From: Lachnospiraceae bacterium
GTDB lineage: Bacteria; Bacillota; Clostridia; Lachnospirales; Lachnospiraceae
Assembly (NCBI GenBank): GCA_015056905.1
Contig: SVFI01000007.1
Span: 1-64,000, forward strand
Length of the DNA: 64,000 bases
Reading direction: 5' to 3'
The notes beneath the pieces are model-generated. The model saw only the letters and a program-made list of their open reading frames with translations. It did not search any database and had not been told where the DNA came from. The translations under genes and the position numbers were made by a program. Shown one piece after another: positions 17,164 to 27,556 of this stretch; position 1 is the first letter of the stretch; every line of letters starts with the position of its first letter.

Positions 17164-18054
17164 TTGAAAAAAATTGCAGTTTTAACGGATAGCAACAGCG
17201 GAATTTCACAAGCCGAGGCACAGCAGATGGGAGCCTATGTGATTCCGATGCCGTTTACGATTAATGATGACACATATTATGAAGGAATCAACCTCACCCA
17301 GGAACAGTTTTATGAGTTCTTGGAGGCAGAGGCGACTGTATCAACGTCTCAGCCGTCTCCGGACACCATAATTGACATGTTTCACAAACTGTTAAAAGAG
17401 TACGACGAGGTTGTGCATATTCCCATGTCGAGCGGACTCAGTGGTTCATATCAGACTGCAAGTATGATTGCTCAGGAAGATGAATTTGCAGGTAAGGTAT
17501 TCATTGTTAACAATCAGCGAATTTCCGTGACACAGAAGCAGTCTGTCTATGATGCACTGGCCCTTGTACAGAAGGGCTATGATGGCGCACAAATTAAGAT
17601 TATATTGGAGGAAGATAAATTTAATTCATCCATTTATATTATGCTGGATACGCTGTATTATCTGAAAAAAGGCGGAAGAATTACTCCGGCGGCTGCAGCG
17701 CTCGGAACTTTACTCAAATTAAAACCTGTGTTACAGATTCAGGGGGAGAAGCTGGATGCTTATGCAAAGGCCCGCACCTCTACACAGGGTAAATCCATTA
17801 TGCTGCAGGCAATCAAAAAAGATATCGAAACAAGATTCGGAGGATGGGACGAACACGCTCCGGACAGAGTTTTTTTACAGATAGCACACACCAAAAATGA
17901 TGTGGGTGCACTTGCATTCCGCAAAGAGGTAGAAAAAGAATTTCCGGGTCTGGAAATCAGATATTTGGAGCCGCTTTCCTTAAGCATCTCGTGTCATATC
18001 GGACCGGGAGCACTCGGGGTTGCGGTAACACAAAAGCTGGAAAGAACGAAATAA
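17164..18054 (+). CDS. DegV family fatty acid-binding protein (FakB-like)
   Basis: A 296-residue DegV protein. The N-terminal AVLTDSNSG motif, the VSTSQPSP loop and the MSSGLSGSYQTA segment form the fatty-acid and phosphate pocket. KKGGRI and a GPGALGVAV C-terminus are also typical. FakB proteins present bound fatty acids to FakA. The start is TTG 17164 with GGAGG upstream. Chain preference cannot be predicted from this reading. Confidence 0.9.
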   Translation: MKKIAVLTDSNSGISQAEAQQMGAYVIPMPFTINDDTYYEGINLTQEQFYEFLEAEATVSTSQPSPDTIIDMFHKLLKEYDEVVHIPMSSGLSGSYQTASMIAQEDEFAGKVFIVNNQRISVTQKQSVYDALALVQKGYDGAQIKIILEEDKFNSSIYIMLDTLYYLKKGGRITPAAAALGTLLKLKPVLQIQGEKLDAYAKARTSTQGKSIMLQAIKKDIETRFGGWDEHAPDRVFLQIAHTKNDVGALAFRKEVEKEFPGLEIRYLEPLSLSISCHIGPGALGVAVTQKLERTK

Positions 18055-18073
18055 TCGAAAGAGGTAATTTACA

Positions 18074-19999
18074 ATGTCGAAGGCGACAGAGAACTATAAT
18101 GCAGGAAGTATAACGGTATTAGAAGGTCTTGAAGCAGTCCGTGTCAGACCCGGAATGTATATCGGAAGTGTTTCTACAAAGGGATTGAACCATTTGATTT
18201 ATGAAATTGTAGACAACTCCGTGGACGAACATCTTGCCGGACACTGTAGCGAAATACGTGTATATCTCGAAAAGGATGGAACTGCGATTGTGGAAGATAA
18301 CGGTCGTGGTATTCCGGTTGATTTACATGAAAAAGGTATCAGTGCCGAACGTCTTGTTTTCACAACACTGCATGCAGGTGGAAAATTTGACGATTCTGCC
18401 TACAAAACAAGCGGGGGGCTGCACGGTGTAGGTTCCTCCGTAGTCAATGCACTTTCTACATGGCTAAAAGTCACAATCAAACGTGGCGGACAAATCTATG
18501 AGGACAAATATGAGCGTGGAAATCCGGTGGTTGAGCTTGAAAACGGGCTTTTACCGGTTGTCGGAAAGACGAGAGAGACCGGTACCAGAGTACAGTTTTT
18601 GCCGGATGATACCATTTTTGACCGCACATATTTCAAATCCGAAGACATCAAGAGTCGTCTTCATGAGACGGCGTATTTAAATCCGGAACTTACAATTATT
18701 TTTGAAGACAGACGCGGCGACGAAGTTGACCGTGCCACATTTCATGAGCCGGAAGGTATTATCGGTTTTGTCAAAAAGATTAACGGCGGTAAAGATGCAG
18801 TTCACGATGTCATTTATATCAAAGGTGAAAGTGAAGGCATCACGGTAGAAGTTGCACTTCAGTATGTCAATGAATTTCGCGAGAATGTGCTCGGATTCTG
18901 TAACAACATATATAATGCAGAAGGCGGAACACATCTGACCGGATTTAAGACGGTATTTACGACCGTAATCAACAATTATGCAAGAGAATTAAATATTTTA
19001 AAGGACAAGGATACGAATTTTACAGGGCCGGATGTGCGTAACGGTATGACGGCCATTGTATCATTAAAACACCCGGATCCGCGTTTTGAAGGACAGACGA
19101 AGACAAAGCTTGATAATCAGGATGCATCCAAGGTTGTTGCCAAGGTTGTCGGCGATGAAATTGTCCGTTTCTTTGACCGCAATCTCGAGACTCTTAAAAA
19201 TGTTATCGGTTGTGCGGAAAAGGCGGCTAAAATTCGAAAAACAGAAGAAAAAGCCAAGACAAACATGCTCACGAAGCAGCGATTTTCTTTTGATTCCAAC
19301 GGTAAACTTGCAAACTGCGAATCCAGAGATGCTTCCAAATGCGAAATTTTTATTGTCGAGGGAGATTCCGCCGGCGGTTCCGCCAAAATGGCTCGGAATC
19401 GTATGTATCAGGCGATTATGCCGATTCGCGGTAAAATTTTGAATGTAGAAAAGGCCAGCATCGATAAAGTGCTCGCCAATGCTGAAATTAAAACGATGAT
19501 CAACGCTTTCGGATGCGGTTTTTCCGAAGGATACGGCAATGATTTTGATATCACGAAGCTCCGTTATGACAAAATTATCATTATGGCGGATGCGGACGTT
19601 GACGGTGCCCATATCTGCACCTTACTGTTAACATTGTTTTACCGTTTTATGCCGGAGCTTATCACAGAGGGACATGTTTATATTGCAATGCCGCCTCTCT
19701 ACAAAGCAATGCCGACCAAAGGCAAGGAAGAATATTTGTACGATGACAAAGCACTTGCCAAGTATCGCAAGACACACAAAGGACCTTTTACACTTCAGAG
19801 ATATAAAGGTCTCGGTGAAATGGATGCACAGCAGCTGTGGGAGACAACATTAAATCCTGAGACGAGATTTTTGAAACGTGTTGGAATTGATGACAGTTAT
19901 CTGGCGGACCATGTGACAGAGAAACTCATGGGAACCGATGTTCCGCCGCGCAGAGCATTTATTTATGAGCATGCAGATGAAGCGCTCCTTGATTTTTAA
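18074..19999 (+). CDS. parE: Type II topoisomerase subunit B, topoisomerase IV-like
   Basis: A 641-residue ATPase subunit with GHKL domain (EGLEAVRVRPGMYIG; VDNSVDEH; GGLHGVGSS), transducer, and TOPRIM domain (IVEGDSAGGSA; IIMADADVDGAH), ending PRRAFIYEHA. GyrB and ParE are hard to tell apart here. I prefer ParE because the A subunit downstream lacks a canonical GyrA box and because gyrBA normally lies near the origin, away from genes like these. It has its own ribosome site (GAGGTAA) and a 20-base gap to the A subunit. Target of coumarins at the ATP site. Confidence 0.85.
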   Translation: MSKATENYNAGSITVLEGLEAVRVRPGMYIGSVSTKGLNHLIYEIVDNSVDEHLAGHCSEIRVYLEKDGTAIVEDNGRGIPVDLHEKGISAERLVFTTLHAGGKFDDSAYKTSGGLHGVGSSVVNALSTWLKVTIKRGGQIYEDKYERGNPVVELENGLLPVVGKTRETGTRVQFLPDDTIFDRTYFKSEDIKSRLHETAYLNPELTIIFEDRRGDEVDRATFHEPEGIIGFVKKINGGKDAVHDVIYIKGESEGITVEVALQYVNEFRENVLGFCNNIYNAEGGTHLTGFKTVFTTVINNYARELNILKDKDTNFTGPDVRNGMTAIVSLKHPDPRFEGQTKTKLDNQDASKVVAKVVGDEIVRFFDRNLETLKNVIGCAEKAAKIRKTEEKAKTNMLTKQRFSFDSNGKLANCESRDASKCEIFIVEGDSAGGSAKMARNRMYQAIMPIRGKILNVEKASIDKVLANAEIKTMINAFGCGFSEGYGNDFDITKLRYDKIIIMADADVDGAHICTLLLTLFYRFMPELITEGHVYIAMPPLYKAMPTKGKEEYLYDDKALAKYRKTHKGPFTLQRYKGLGEMDAQQLWETTLNPETRFLKRVGIDDSYLADHVTEKLMGTDVPPRRAFIYEHADEALLDF

Positions 20000-20019
20000 G
20001 ATAGGATGGAAAAGTAAGA

Positions 20020-22257
20020 ATGGAAGATAGAATCATACAGACCGAATATTCCGAAGTGATGGAAAAGTCGTATATTGATTATGCGATGAGTGTTATTATT
20101 GCGAGAGCACTTCCGGACATTCGTGACGGTCTGAAACCGGTACAGAGAAGAACACTTTATGATATGCAGGAGCTTGGCATAAAATATGACAAACCATATC
20201 GTAAATGCGCCCGTATTGTCGGTGATACGATGGGTAAATATCATCCGCACGGCGACAGTTCCATTTATGATGCGCTTGTTGTTATGGCACAGGATTTCAA
20301 AAAAGGGCTCCCTCTTGTAGATGGCCACGGTAACTTCGGATCCATCGAAGGAGACGGTGCAGCAGCGATGCGTTACACGGAAGCGCGTCTTCAGAAGATT
20401 ACACAAACAGCCTTTCTGGAAGATTTGGACAAGGACGTCGTGGACTTTATGCCGAACTTTGATGAGACAGAAAAAGAACCGGTTGTTCTTCCGGTAAAAA
20501 TCCCGAACCTTCTCATCAACGGTGCGGAAGGTATTGCAGTCGGTATGGCGACAAGCATTCCGACACACAACCTTTCAGAAGTGATTGACGCGACGAAGGC
20601 ATTTATGCGTGATGAAACAATGACGACACGCGAGCTGCTGAAATATATCAAAGGACCTGATTTTCCGACAGGCGGTATGGTCTGCAACAAAGACGACCTT
20701 CTCGATATTTATGAAACCGGAACCGGTAAACTCCGTCTTCGCGGAACGGTTGTAAGAGAAAAAGGAAAAGCCGGCAAAACGAACGTTGTGATTACCGAAA
20801 TTCCTTACACGATGATTGGTGCCAATATTTCTAAATTTTTATTTGATGTGGCAGCTCTTGCCGAGACGAAAAAAACAAATGATATCGTAGATATTACAAA
20901 CCAATCATCCAAAGAGGGAATCCGTATTGTCATCGAACTGCGTAAAGATGCAGATGTCGATAATTTTATCAATCTTTTATATAAAAAGACAAAGCTTGAA
21001 GATACCTTCGGGGTAAATATGCTTGCAGTAGCGGACGGAAGACCGGAAACACTCGGACTTCGCGGTATTATGCAGCATTTTGTCAAATTCCAGTTTGAGG
21101 TGACAACCAGAAAGTACAAAACACTCCTTGCCAAGGAGATGGAAAGACGCGAAGTGCAGGAAGGTTTGATCAAAGCCTGCAATGTCATTGACCTTATCAT
21201 TGAAATTCTCCGTGGTTCCAAAGACCGTGCCATGGCAAAGAAATGTCTCGTGGAAGGTGACGCAACCGGGATTAAATTTAAATACAAAGAATCCCGTATT
21301 ATGGCAGAACAACTCAGATTTACCGAACGACAGGCAAATGCCATTCTTGAGATGCGTCTGTACAAATTAATCGGTCTTGAAATCGAGGCTCTTATCAAAG
21401 AACACGATGAGACAATGGCTAATATTTACCGATATGAGGATATTCTTGCCAGCCGCGATTCCATGACACAGGTTATCATCAACGAACTTGATGACATCAA
21501 GAAAGAATACGGAAGAAAACGCCGTACGGTGATTGATAATACGGAACAGGCTGTCTATGTCGAGAAGAAAGCAGAAGAGATGGATGTTTTCTTCCTGATG
21601 GACAAATTCGGCTATGCCAGAACGATTGATATGGCAACATATGAACGAAACAAAGAAGCAGCTCTTGCCGAGAACAAATATGCTTTTGTATGTAAAAATA
21701 CCGGAAAAATATGTATCTTCACAAACAAAGGTCAGCTCCATACGATTAAAGTATCGGATCTTCCGTTTGGAAAATTCCGAGACAAAGGAGTTCCGGTTGA
21801 CAATGTCAGCAATTACAACACAGCCGAAGAAGAGATTATTTGTGTTGCAAGCCAGTCAGAGCTCAATCTTTACCGTATTGTATTTGTCACACAGGATTCC
21901 ATGATGAAAATTGTGGACGGCGGTGAATTTGATGTGAGCAAACGCAGTGTTGCTGCAACAAAGCTTCAGGACGGTGATACGCTTATCAGTGTGGAAGTGC
22001 TGAAGGAACAGCGAAATATTGTTCTGCGCTCTGCAGAAGGCTATTTCTTACGATTCCCTCTTGAGGAGATTCCGGAAAAGAAAAAAGCAGCTATCGGAGT
22101 CCGTGGCATGAAACTCGGCGCAAAAGACAGGGTGACGGATGTCTATTACACGCAAAATGCGGTCGAACAGACGATTGAATACAAAGAAAAAATGCTTGAA
22201 CTTAACAAAATCAAACTCGGAAAGCGTGACGGAAAAGGTGTTAAGGTAAGAGCTTAG
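20020..22257 (+). CDS. parC: Type II topoisomerase subunit A, topoisomerase IV-like
   Basis: A 745-residue DNA-cleaving subunit. The catalytic tyrosine is Tyr119 in AAMRYTEA, and the quinolone region reads HPHGDSSIYDA with Ser80 and Asp84. The C-terminal beta-pinwheel (about 490-730) has repeat blades but no QRRGGKG GyrA box; the matching place reads KFRDKGVP. That fits a decatenase rather than a DNA-wrapping gyrase. It pairs with the B subunit just upstream. The length is shorter than most GyrA proteins. Confidence 0.85.
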   Translation: MEDRIIQTEYSEVMEKSYIDYAMSVIIARALPDIRDGLKPVQRRTLYDMQELGIKYDKPYRKCARIVGDTMGKYHPHGDSSIYDALVVMAQDFKKGLPLVDGHGNFGSIEGDGAAAMRYTEARLQKITQTAFLEDLDKDVVDFMPNFDETEKEPVVLPVKIPNLLINGAEGIAVGMATSIPTHNLSEVIDATKAFMRDETMTTRELLKYIKGPDFPTGGMVCNKDDLLDIYETGTGKLRLRGTVVREKGKAGKTNVVITEIPYTMIGANISKFLFDVAALAETKKTNDIVDITNQSSKEGIRIVIELRKDADVDNFINLLYKKTKLEDTFGVNMLAVADGRPETLGLRGIMQHFVKFQFEVTTRKYKTLLAKEMERREVQEGLIKACNVIDLIIEILRGSKDRAMAKKCLVEGDATGIKFKYKESRIMAEQLRFTERQANAILEMRLYKLIGLEIEALIKEHDETMANIYRYEDILASRDSMTQVIINELDDIKKEYGRKRRTVIDNTEQAVYVEKKAEEMDVFFLMDKFGYARTIDMATYERNKEAALAENKYAFVCKNTGKICIFTNKGQLHTIKVSDLPFGKFRDKGVPVDNVSNYNTAEEEIICVASQSELNLYRIVFVTQDSMMKIVDGGEFDVSKRSVAATKLQDGDTLISVEVLKEQRNIVLRSAEGYFLRFPLEEIPEKKKAAIGVRGMKLGAKDRVTDVYYTQNAVEQTIEYKEKMLELNKIKLGKRDGKGVKVRA

Positions 22258-22266
22258 GAGGAGATT

Positions 22267-22824
22267 ATGCGAGTAATTGCAGGAACGGCGAGAAGCCTCC
22301 AGCTGAAAGCGCCGCTCGGCGATCATACAAGGCCGACGACGGACCGGATCAAAGAAACACTTTTTAATATGATTCAGGGTGAAATCCCGGGATGTGTGTT
22401 TCTTGATTTGTTTGCAGGAAGCGGAAGTATCGGAATTGAAGCGTTAAGCCGAGGGGCGGTGTTTGCTGTTTTTATAGAAAATGACAAAAATGCACAGGCT
22501 TGTATTGAAGACAATCTTGCGCATACGAAATTTAAACCGAAAACAGTCCTTTGCAAACAGGACGCATTTGTATCTCTCCAGTCGCTGGAATACAAATATC
22601 AGTTTGATGTTGTATTTATGGACCCTCCATACGATCAGGAACTGGAGCGTCGAGTACTGGAATACCTGACGGTTTCCAGCTTGATTACAGAAGATACACT
22701 TATTATTTTCGAGGCCTCATTGGATACGGATGTTTCTTATCTGGAAGATCTCGGATATGATTTAATCAAAGAGAAAAAATACAAGACGAACAAACATGTA
22801 TTTGTTCAGAGGAGCGTGCGATGA
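22267..22824 (+). CDS. rsmD: 16S rRNA (guanine966-N2)-methyltransferase RsmD
   Basis: A 185-residue Rossmann methyltransferase. The SAM loop is [14 protein letters not shown] (47-60) and the catalytic motif is DPPY (119-122). The N-terminal RVIAGTARS and [10 protein letters not shown] segments are diagnostic of RsmD. It modifies G966 of 16S rRNA in the assembled 30S subunit. It overlaps coaD by 4 bases, which matches the conserved ylbH-ylbI (rsmD-coaD) order of Firmicutes. Confidence 0.96.
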   Translation: MRVIAGTARSLQLKAPLGDHTRPTTDRIKETLFNMIQGEIPGCVFLDLFAGSGSIGIEALSRGAVFAVFIENDKNAQACIEDNLAHTKFKPKTVLCKQDAFVSLQSLEYKYQFDVVFMDPPYDQELERRVLEYLTVSSLITEDTLIIFEASLDTDVSYLEDLGYDLIKEKKYKTNKHVFVQRSVR

Positions 22825-23309
22825 GTAAAGCGATATACCCGGGAAGTTTTGACCCGATGACATGCGGACACCTTGATGTTATTCGCAGATCCGCTGAAAT
22901 TTTTGACGAATTAACCGTCAGCGTATTGAATAATGTCAATAAAACTGCATTGTTTTCTGTGGAAGAACGTGTTAATATATTGAAAGAAGCGACAAAAGAT
23001 TTACCGAATGTGAAAGTTGAGAGTTTCAGCGGGCTTTTGATTGATTATGCCAAGAGCAAAAACATTCATGTTGTTATCCGCGGACTTCGCGCAATTACGG
23101 ACTTTGAATACGAACTCCAGATTGCACAGACGAACAGAAAGCTTTCCGGTGATTGGCTGGATACCATGTTTTTGACGACATCGCTGGAATATGCATATCT
23201 CAGTTCCTCAACGGTGAAGGAGATTGCAAGCTTTGCCGGCGATATCTCGGAATGTGTTCCTGATTTTGTGGCAGAAATGGTATATGAAAAATACGGTGTG
23301 AAACGATAA
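22821..23309 (+). CDS. coaD: Phosphopantetheine adenylyltransferase
   Basis: A 162-residue nucleotidyltransferase that makes dephospho-CoA from 4'-phosphopantetheine and ATP. The T/HxGH motif is TCGH (14-17) in the [11 protein letters not shown] start. The conserved [15 protein letters not shown] and SSSTVKE segments complete the active site. The length is normal for CoaD. It sits between rsmD and a coiled-coil gene, with ylbJ converging from the other side. Confidence 0.97.
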   Translation: MSKAIYPGSFDPMTCGHLDVIRRSAEIFDELTVSVLNNVNKTALFSVEERVNILKEATKDLPNVKVESFSGLLIDYAKSKNIHVVIRGLRAITDFEYELQIAQTNRKLSGDWLDTMFLTTSLEYAYLSSSTVKEIASFAGDISECVPDFVAEMVYEKYGVKR

Positions 23310-23336
23310 GAGATAAAACAAAAGGAGAAATGCAGT

Positions 23337-23960
23337 ATGAGTACGAAGATTGAGCAGTTAATCGATGAACTTGATGATTATATTGAAGGATGCAAATACG
23401 TTCCTTTATCCTCTACCAATATCATGGTAAATAAAGATGAGATTCAGGAACTCATTCGTGATCTTCGTATGAAGACTCCGGATGAAATTAAACGCTACCA
23501 GAAGATTATCAGCAATAAAGAAGCCATCTTAAATGATGCACGCCAGAAAGCAGAGGCGCTGATTAACGAAGCAGCGGTTCATACGAATGAACTTGTCAGT
23601 GAACACGAGATTATGCAGCAGGCGCATGCACAGGCGCAGGAAATCGTAGAACTTGCATCCAAGCAGGCACAGGAAATTCTTGATCGCGCTACGATTGAAG
23701 CGAACGAAATGCGTGCAGCTGCTATCAGTTATACCGATTCCAACCTCGGTGGAATGGAAGATATACTTGCACATTCCATTGATATTGCAGCATTTAATTA
23801 TGAGAAACTCATGGCACAGCTCAATGAGATTATTACGGTGATCCAGACAAATCGTGCACAGCTTTATCCTGTGGAGGAGATGGCAGCTGTGGAGGCAGAT
23901 TCCAAGACGGTTTATCCGGCGCAGGAAGATGCAAAAACAGAAGAACTTGATATTATCTAG
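23337..23960 (+). CDS. Coiled-coil protein of unknown function
   Basis: A 207-residue soluble protein dominated by a coiled coil (about 55-130, Ala/Glu/Gln/Lys-rich heptads). Such proteins are often labelled vacuolar ATPase subunit H-like or DivIVA-like in clostridia, but I see no firm ATPase or DivIVA signature. The N-terminal 45 residues (EQLIDELDDYIEGCKYVPLS, then NKDEIQELIRDLR) look like a small conserved folded domain. The acidic C-terminus has no membrane anchor. Its end overlaps the convergent ylbJ gene by 8 bases. Position after coaD is the only functional hint. Confidence 0.75.
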   Translation: MSTKIEQLIDELDDYIEGCKYVPLSSTNIMVNKDEIQELIRDLRMKTPDEIKRYQKIISNKEAILNDARQKAEALINEAAVHTNELVSEHEIMQQAHAQAQEIVELASKQAQEILDRATIEANEMRAAAISYTDSNLGGMEDILAHSIDIAAFNYEKLMAQLNEIITVIQTNRAQLYPVEEMAAVEADSKTVYPAQEDAKTEELDII

Positions 23961-24906
23961 TTTGTAAATAAATCCATACGGTAAGAACAGTTATGCTGCA
24001 TAAGATGATTTTATGCAGCATATATTTTTGCCTCGAAAGGGAAGTCCCCTGCATCAGTGCAAATGTTTGAAAATGACAACAGATTCCGTTAAATGAAAAT
24101 ACTGCAAACAGGCAGAGTAACTTCATCACACGTTCTGAGACAAAGGTTTGCACGCACAAAAGTCCTCCTGATATTTCTAAAAGGCTATGCGTAATGACAT
24201 ACAGCGTCGAAATATGTTTAAATAAGATATGCGGAACAATGCGGAGCGCATTAAATAGAACCATATATCCTCCAAGCGAAGCTATCTGTGTGAGTGCATC
24301 CGAAACTGCATCCGGTAGCACAAACAAAATTTGACCGGGGTGTACGGATAACGGGTCAGTGACAAGTGCTCTTTTGTATTCTTTATCAAGAATATGGCGG
24401 TAAAATGTATGGCGCAACAAAACTCCGTAAAGAAACGGGATTCCGTAGCAACAAAAAAACATTATCCACAGCGGACACTCCGGTTTTATTACGGCAACAA
24501 AAAAACCGAGCATATATGCAGGTCCGATGTTATTGGAAAAAGACAGAAGATATTCCGCGTTATCCTTTGATATCTGTCCCTTTTTATAAAAATCTATTGC
24601 ACACTTGGCGCCGAGCGGAAATCCGCACAAAAAACCGAAAAATATAACAAAAACAGCTTCCGGCGAATTTTTCATAACAGGACGAAGCAAGGTATAAAAA
24701 GGGCGGATGAAAAGATGTGAAAAACCGGAACGAATCATCAGATTCATCAGTACCATGAACGGAAACAGCGAAACGATCATAGTTTCAAACCATGTTTTCA
24801 GTCCGATATATGCAAATTCTGCCGTCTTTTTTGCCTGAAGCAGAAAACACATTGCGAGCAGAAAAAAAAGTCCTGTTATAAGCAGATTTTTTCGTGAAAA
24901 TTTCAT
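23953..24906 (-). CDS. ylbJ: YlbJ-like sporulation integral membrane protein
   Basis: A 317-residue protein with about eight membrane segments and nucleoside-recognition (Gate)-type motifs, as in YlbJ and SpoIIIE-era spore membrane proteins. Typical pieces are FPFMVLMNLMIRSG, FGFLCGFPLGAK and LLSFSNNIGPAYMLGF. In Bacillus ylbJ lies next to coaD (ylbI); here it is beside the same genes but on the opposite strand, so a local inversion has occurred. Transport substrate is unknown. The 3' end overlaps the convergent coiled-coil gene. Confidence 0.85.
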   Translation of the reverse strand: MKFSRKNLLITGLFFLLAMCFLLQAKKTAEFAYIGLKTWFETMIVSLFPFMVLMNLMIRSGFSHLFIRPFYTLLRPVMKNSPEAVFVIFFGFLCGFPLGAKCAIDFYKKGQISKDNAEYLLSFSNNIGPAYMLGFFVAVIKPECPLWIMFFCCYGIPFLYGVLLRHTFYRHILDKEYKRALVTDPLSVHPGQILFVLPDAVSDALTQIASLGGYMVLFNALRIVPHILFKHISTLYVITHSLLEISGGLLCVQTFVSERVMKLLCLFAVFSFNGICCHFQTFALMQGTSLSRQKYMLHKIILCSITVLTVWIYLQTR

Positions 24907-24971
24907 AAATTAACTCCATAAATGAAGGGAAATAGTGTATACTAGAATAGTATTTTTGTGAGGATAAAATT

Positions 24972-25694
24972 ATGCGTTTAGATAAATTTCTTGCAAATGC
25001 AGGCATCGGAACAAGAAGTGAAGTAAAAACAGAAATTAAGAAAAAACATATCACGGTAAACGACTGCATCATCCACGACCCGGGAACTGCGGTATCTGAT
25101 AAGGATGTTGTTTGTTATAAGGGAATACCTGTCGGAGCCAAAAAGCCGCAGTATTTTATGATGAACAAACCTTCGGGATGCGTCAGTGCGACGCAGGATG
25201 AAGGAAGAACCGTACTGGATTATTTAAAGCCGGAAGACAGACGTGACGTATTCCCTGTCGGACGACTGGATAAGGATACGGAAGGTCTGCTTTTGCTGAC
25301 GGATGACGGAATGTTTGCGCATAATCTGATGAGTCCGCGCAAACACGTTGATAAAACCTATTATTTTGACGGAGAGGGTATCTTGGAACCCCATGCAGTA
25401 AAACAGATGGCAGAGGGCATTGACATCGGAGATGAGAAGCTGACAAAGCCTGCTACACTTAGCATTATTTCCGAGGATATCGCCACGCGAAAAGTTTCCG
25501 GTACGCTGACCATCAGCGAAGGAAGATATCATCAGGTAAAGCGTATGCTGGCAAAGACCGGTGTTACCGTCGTATATTTAAAGAGGATCTCCATCGGCGA
25601 TGTGCGCTTGGATGAGACACTGGCCAAAGGACAATATCGCAGCCTTACCGAAGAAGAATTGCATCTTTTGTCAAAAGGAAGGAGTAACAAATGA
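24972..25694 (+). CDS. RsuA-family rRNA pseudouridine synthase
   Basis: A 240-residue enzyme with an N-terminal S4 RNA-binding domain ([17 protein letters not shown]) and a RsuA-type catalytic domain. The catalytic aspartate is Asp100 in [15 protein letters not shown]. The MMNKPSG motif and the C-terminal GRYHQVKRM are also typical. It likely makes pseudouridine 516 in 16S rRNA, although RluB-type specificity for 23S rRNA cannot be excluded. It overlaps the YgiQ gene by 4 bases. A TATACT at 24938-24943 is a possible -10. Confidence 0.9.
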   Translation: MRLDKFLANAGIGTRSEVKTEIKKKHITVNDCIIHDPGTAVSDKDVVCYKGIPVGAKKPQYFMMNKPSGCVSATQDEGRTVLDYLKPEDRRDVFPVGRLDKDTEGLLLLTDDGMFAHNLMSPRKHVDKTYYFDGEGILEPHAVKQMAEGIDIGDEKLTKPATLSIISEDIATRKVSGTLTISEGRYHQVKRMLAKTGVTVVYLKRISIGDVRLDETLAKGQYRSLTEEELHLLSKGRSNK

Positions 25695-27556
25695 ATTCGT
25701 TTTTACCGATATCCCGGGCGGATATGGATAAAATGAAGATAAAACAGCTTGATTTTGTCTATGTGATAGGTGATGCTTATGTGGATCATCCGTCATTCGG
25801 ACATGCAATCATTTCGCGCATCTTACAATCACATGGGTTTTCTGTCGGTATCATATCACAGCCGGACTGGAAAGATGATACCAGCATTACCATACTCGGA
25901 AAGCCGCGCCTTGCATTTCTTGTTTCCGGCGGAAATATGGATTCGATGGTCAATCATTATTTTGTATCCAAAAAACGTCGCCCGGAAGATGCATATACAC
26001 CGGGAGGCAAGGCGGGAAAGCGACCGGATCATGCGACGGTTGTATATGGGAATCTGATTCGCAGGACCTATAAGGATGTTCCGATTATCATAGGCGGAAT
26101 TGAGGCGAGCCTTCGCAGACTTGCGCACTATGATTATTGGTCAGACTCCTTTAAGCGCTCAATACTGCTTGACAGCGGTGCAGATATCATTTCCTATGGG
26201 ATGGGTGAACGTTCGATTGTAGAGATTGCCCAAGCGCTTGACAGCGGAATGAATATTGCGGATGTCACATTTATCAAAGGCACTGTTTTTAAGGCAAGAA
26301 ACGAGGATTGCTTTTATGATGAGCTTCGTCTTCCTTCTTATGAGGCGATGCAGGAATCCAAAAAGAAATATGCAGAAAGCTTTAAAATACAGTATGACAA
26401 TACCGACCCATTTACAGGAAAAATGCTTGTGGAAGAGTATCCGCACAAAGTATACGTGGTACAAAATCCGCCTCAGCCTCCGTTGACAACAGAAGAGATG
26501 GACCGAATCTATGATTTACCGTATACAAGACGTTCCCATCCTTCCTACGATGCACTCGGAGGTGTCCCTGCGACAAAGGAAATACAGTTTTCGCTCATCA
26601 GTAACCGCGGATGTTTTGGCGGCTGCAGTTTTTGTGCCCTTACGTTCCATCAGGGACGAACCGTTCAGGTTCGAAGCCACGAATCTATTTTGCAGGAAGC
26701 AAAACTAATGACGGAGGATAAGGATTTTAAAGGATATATCCACGATGTCGGCGGACCGACAGCAAACTTCCGCGCTCCGTCCTGTCAAAAGCAGATGAAA
26801 CACGGAGTCTGCAAAGGAAAACAATGTCTCTATCCGAAACCTTGTAATAATTTAAAGGCTGACCATTCTGATTATGTGTCCCTTTTACGCAAGCTCCGCA
26901 AATTACCGAAGGTAAAAAAGGTCTTTATCCGTTCAGGAATTCGCTTTGATTATCTTTTGGCAGATAAAAATGAAACATTTTTTGATGAACTGATTAAATA
27001 TCATGTCAGCGGGCAGCTTAAGGTGGCTCCGGAACATATTTGTGACACGGTACTTAGACGAATGGGAAAACCATCCAATGCCGTGTTTGAACAATTTTTA
27101 AAGAAATACAAAGAAAAAAACAAGAAATTTCATATGGATCAATATGTGGTGCCATACCTGATGTCTTCCCATCCGGGTTCGACATTGAAAGAAGCGGTTG
27201 CGCTGGCAGAATACATCCGGGATTTGGGTTATATGCCACAGCAGGTGCAGGATTTTTATCCGACACCGTCGACAATATCAACGGTCATGTACTATACCGG
27301 TATTGATCCGCGCGACGGTTCGAAAGTATATGTTGTCAAGAATCCGCACGAGAAAGCAATGCAGCGTGCGCTGATACAATACAAAAATCCGGAAAACTTT
27401 GACCTTGTCAAAGAGGCCCTGCGACTTTCCGGCAGAGAAGATCTAATCGGATTCGATAAAAAATGTTTGATTCCACCGCGAAAAATGTCAGCTTTTTCAC
27501 AAAAGAGGTCCTCTCAAAAACCATCTTCGAAGCAGAAAAGGAAAAATAAAAAATGA
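25691..27556 (+). CDS. YgiQ family radical SAM protein
   Basis: A 621-residue radical SAM protein. The 4Fe-4S-binding cysteines are Cys308, Cys312 and Cys315 (CFGGCSFC). A YgiQ-type N-terminal domain (about 1-290) precedes the core and a basic tail of Lys/Arg/Ser follows. The family is widespread but its reaction is not established. It overlaps the gene before it and the gene after it by 4 bases each, so translation of the three is probably coupled. Confidence 0.92.
   Translation: MNSFLPISRADMDKMKIKQLDFVYVIGDAYVDHPSFGHAIISRILQSHGFSVGIISQPDWKDDTSITILGKPRLAFLVSGGNMDSMVNHYFVSKKRRPEDAYTPGGKAGKRPDHATVVYGNLIRRTYKDVPIIIGGIEASLRRLAHYDYWSDSFKRSILLDSGADIISYGMGERSIVEIAQALDSGMNIADVTFIKGTVFKARNEDCFYDELRLPSYEAMQESKKKYAESFKIQYDNTDPFTGKMLVEEYPHKVYVVQNPPQPPLTTEEMDRIYDLPYTRRSHPSYDALGGVPATKEIQFSLISNRGCFGGCSFCALTFHQGRTVQVRSHESILQEAKLMTEDKDFKGYIHDVGGPTANFRAPSCQKQMKHGVCKGKQCLYPKPCNNLKADHSDYVSLLRKLRKLPKVKKVFIRSGIRFDYLLADKNETFFDELIKYHVSGQLKVAPEHICDTVLRRMGKPSNAVFEQFLKKYKEKNKKFHMDQYVVPYLMSSHPGSTLKEAVALAEYIRDLGYMPQQVQDFYPTPSTISTVMYYTGIDPRDGSKVYVVKNPHEKAMQRALIQYKNPENFDLVKEALRLSGREDLIGFDKKCLIPPRKMSAFSQKRSSQKPSSKQKRKNKK

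Noticed and set aside
20805-21398. 197-codon minus-strand frame inside the topoisomerase A gene
   Set aside because: Antisense to a clear coding gene; low-complexity Ser/Ile-rich translation and no ribosome site.
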